From Dehalococcoidia bacterium (GTDB lineage: Bacteria > Chloroflexota > Dehalococcoidia > GIF9 > AB-539-J10): a stretch of 17,051 nt of DNA. A model generated the notes under the pieces. That model had not been told where the DNA came from and did no database searches. It worked only from the letters and a program-made list of their open reading frames with translations. Numbering within the stretch: position 1 is the stretch's first letter; each line of letters begins with the position of its first letter. The stretch lies in NCBI GenBank assembly GCA_023229725.1, contig JALNYR010000042.1, forward strand, positions 1 through 17,051, written 5' to 3'. Position numbers and translations under genes: made by a program. Of the stretch, positions 15,618 through 17,051 are shown in pieces.

Positions 15618-16784
15618 ATGCGAGCCGAGATAGTCTGCGTCGGCAGCGAACTGCTGCTCGGCGACATCGTGGACACCCACACCCAGTATCTGGCGCGGCG
15701 CCTCTCCTCCATCGGCATCGACCTCCACCACAGCACGGCGGTGGGCGACAACCTCGCTCGCGTCGTGGACTGCCTGAGACATGCGACAGGGCGCTCGGAC
15801 CTCGTGCTGACAACGGGAGGACTCGGGCCGACCGACGATGACCTGACTCGTGAGGCCATCGCCGAGCTGTTCGGGGAAACGCCGACCGTGGACCCGGTTC
15901 TGGCCGACGGCCTTCGGACCTTCTTCGAGCTCCGCAAGGTCCCGATGACCACCAACAACCTCAAGCAAGCCTGGCTCATCCCGTCGGCGCACGCCATAAC
16001 CAACGACCGCGGCACGGCGCCTGGCTGGTGGGTGACGAAGCTGGGGAAGACCATCATCGCGATGCCGGGTCCTCCCGGCGAGATGCACCACATGTGGGAG
16101 CACGAGATTGAACCCCGTCTCGCCACGGGAGAGGCGGTTATCAGGTCCCGCACCCTCAAGCTGTTCAACATCTCCGAGTCGCGGGTGGACGAACTGCTCA
16201 AGCCCCTCACCCCCGCGGCGAACCCGACCACGGCCATCTATGCGAAGCAGGACGGCATCCAGGTCCGGATTACGGCGAAGGCGCCAAACGATGCTGCAGC
16301 GATGAGTGCCATCGCCGTCACAGAGAAGGAAACGCGCCGCATCCTGGGAGACGTCGTCTGGGGCGTCGACGACGACACGCTCGACTCGGTCGCCGTGTCA
16401 CTGCTGAACGCGCGCGTCGCCACGGTCGCCATCGGCGAATCCGTCACGGCCGGGCTGCTCACATCGATGCTCGCCGGCAACGACCGCAGTGCGGCGTGCT
16501 TCCGAGGCGGGCTCGTCGTGCCCGACAGCGAGGGTGTGGAACAGCGCGCCCCGGACCTGGCGCGACTGGCGCTGAAACGGTTCCCGGCGGACATCGGTAT
16601 CGGCGTGTCAGGGCACCTCGTTCCCGGCTCGAACCCGGAGATGGATGAGTTCGAGATTGCCATTCTCTGGCCCCGGCGGGGGATAGAGACAGTCGTCACC
16701 CAGCGTGCGCGCCACTTCAGAAGGCGGGCGATGGGCGCGTACCATGCGCTTGACGAGCTGCGGAAGCTCCTCTCACTGGAATAG
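15618..16784 (+). CDS. CinA-like protein: MoCF/COG1058 domain with a divergent PncC-type C-terminal domain
   Basis: A 388-residue protein of the CinA family, whose members join a nucleotide pyrophosphatase domain to a nicotinamide-nucleotide amidase (PncC) domain; usual length is about 410-430. The N-terminal domain (about 1-165) is well kept: VGSELLLGDIVDT (8-20), TTGGLGPTDDDLTREA (65-80) and MPGPPGEM (149-156). A central region of about 175-255 fits the linker domain. The C-terminal domain (about 260-388) is recognisable but altered. The ESCTGG nucleophile motif reads ESVTAG (E274, S275), the usual VVAYSNxAK segment reads LVVPDSEGV (299-307), and the glycine-rich GIAGPGG loop reads GVSGHLVPG (329-337). 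The pyrophosphatase role in pyridine nucleotide salvage is likely; amidase activity is doubtful. The ATG has AAGGAG (15603-15608) 9 bases upstream. It may be cotranscribed with the activase. Confidence 0.88.
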   Translation: MRAEIVCVGSELLLGDIVDTHTQYLARRLSSIGIDLHHSTAVGDNLARVVDCLRHATGRSDLVLTTGGLGPTDDDLTREAIAELFGETPTVDPVLADGLRTFFELRKVPMTTNNLKQAWLIPSAHAITNDRGTAPGWWVTKLGKTIIAMPGPPGEMHHMWEHEIEPRLATGEAVIRSRTLKLFNISESRVDELLKPLTPAANPTTAIYAKQDGIQVRITAKAPNDAAAMSAIAVTEKETRRILGDVVWGVDDDTLDSVAVSLLNARVATVAIGESVTAGLLTSMLAGNDRSAACFRGGLVVPDSEGVEQRAPDLARLALKRFPADIGIGVSGHLVPGSNPEMDEFEIAILWPRRGIETVVTQRARHFRRRAMGAYHALDELRKLLSLE

Positions 16785-16790
16785 CACGCC

Positions 16791-16820
16791 GCCCCGGAGG
16801 ACGCCGAACCGGGGCGTCCT
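16791..16820 (+). terminator. Two alternative overlapping hairpins after the CinA-like gene
   Basis: GCCCCGG (16791-16797) can pair with CCGGGGC (16809-16815), or AGGACGCC (16798-16805) with GGCGTCCT (16813-16820). The arms overlap, so only one stem can form at a time. No T-run follows. The position 7 bases after the stop codon suggests a terminator. Confidence 0.5.
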
Positions 16821-16964
16821 GTCATCAGGCGGGGAGGAAGCGCCGTCTTCGACGGAAGTCGGCGGTCGACGGTGCAGCGTCGGAGACTGCCAAACGTGAG
16901 GCGCGCCCGCGGGACGACGGCGACATAACACTTGCAGCCGTTACGTACACCGACCGTGCTCGTG

Positions 16965-16994
16965 TTGCACCGCGTTTGGCGGCCGGTGTATCAT
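16965..16994 (+). promoter_or_regulatory. Candidate promoter of the tRNA gene
   Basis: TTGCAC (16965-16970) and TATCAT (16989-16994) are 18 bases apart. Transcription would begin near 17001, about 36 bases before the tRNA 5' end at 17037. The rest of 16821-17036 shows no convincing gene. Confidence 0.35.
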
Positions 16995-17036
16995 ACGTTT
17001 CCCGAAGCCCCCAGCCCTCCACCATGCGGCGCACGG

Positions 17037-17051
17037 GGGCCCGTAGCTCAG
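17037..17051 (+). tRNA. tRNA gene, first 15 bases, cut by window end
   Basis: GGGCCCG (17037-17043) fits a seven-base acceptor strand, followed by T8, A9, then GCTC (10-13), A14 and G15, all at their standard positions. The anticodon lies beyond the window, so the amino acid cannot be named. Confidence 0.8.

Noticed and set aside
16825..17034. Small minus-strand frame of 69 residues before the tRNA
   Set aside because: It has low-complexity, arginine-rich composition, no ribosome binding site was evident, and it overlaps the tRNA promoter region.
1..17051. CRISPR arrays, insertion sequences, phage or toxin-antitoxin genes
   Set aside because: No regularly spaced repeats, transposase motifs, long terminal inverted repeats or small paired genes were seen.

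Overview
The window is GC-rich, densely coded DNA from what looks like an anaerobic bacterium. Three oxygen-sensitive enzyme systems lie within 16 kb: a glycyl radical enzyme with its radical-SAM activase, a 4-hydroxybutyryl-CoA dehydratase-family flavoprotein, and a giant 2-hydroxyacyl-CoA dehydratase-type activase. The CinA-like sequence and the overall style suggest Chloroflexota (Dehalococcoidia or SAR202-like). That placement is an inference from memory of family sequences, not a proven one.

Layout. Positions 2-1561 (+) hold the C-terminal end of a glycyl radical enzyme followed, with no spacer, by its activating enzyme. An RraA-family gene (1615-2364, -) converges on them. It is divergent from an MBL-fold hydrolase (2678-3655, +), and the space between carries overlapping promoter-like elements for both directions. 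A membrane-anchored protein with three PKD/Ig-like domains (3776-4834, -) follows. Next comes a probable three-gene operon (5074-8645, +): a 4-hydroxybutyryl-CoA dehydratase-like protein, a DnaJ-C-like/thioredoxin fusion and an FAD disulfide oxidoreductase. A PLP aminotransferase (8696-9889, -) is divergent from a C45-type N-terminal-nucleophile hydrolase (10125-11213, +), which ends at a strong terminator. A 1391-residue protein with two ASKHA ATPase domains and a dehydratase-like C-terminal half (11345-15520, +) is followed by a CinA-like gene (15618-16784, +). The window ends inside a tRNA gene that begins at 17037.

How the genes may work together. The glycyl radical enzyme and its activase are a functional pair. 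The thioredoxin fusion and the flavoprotein reductase could form a redox relay serving the adjacent iron-sulfur flavoenzyme. The giant activase has no separate dehydratase subunits beside it and may work on a distant partner or on its own C-terminal region. No transposons, CRISPR arrays, phage genes or long repeats were seen. Most of the window reads as ordinary chromosomal metabolism. The least ordinary items are the thioredoxin fusion, the diverged dehydratase-family enzyme, the near-leaderless start of the giant activase, and the altered amidase domain of the CinA-like protein.
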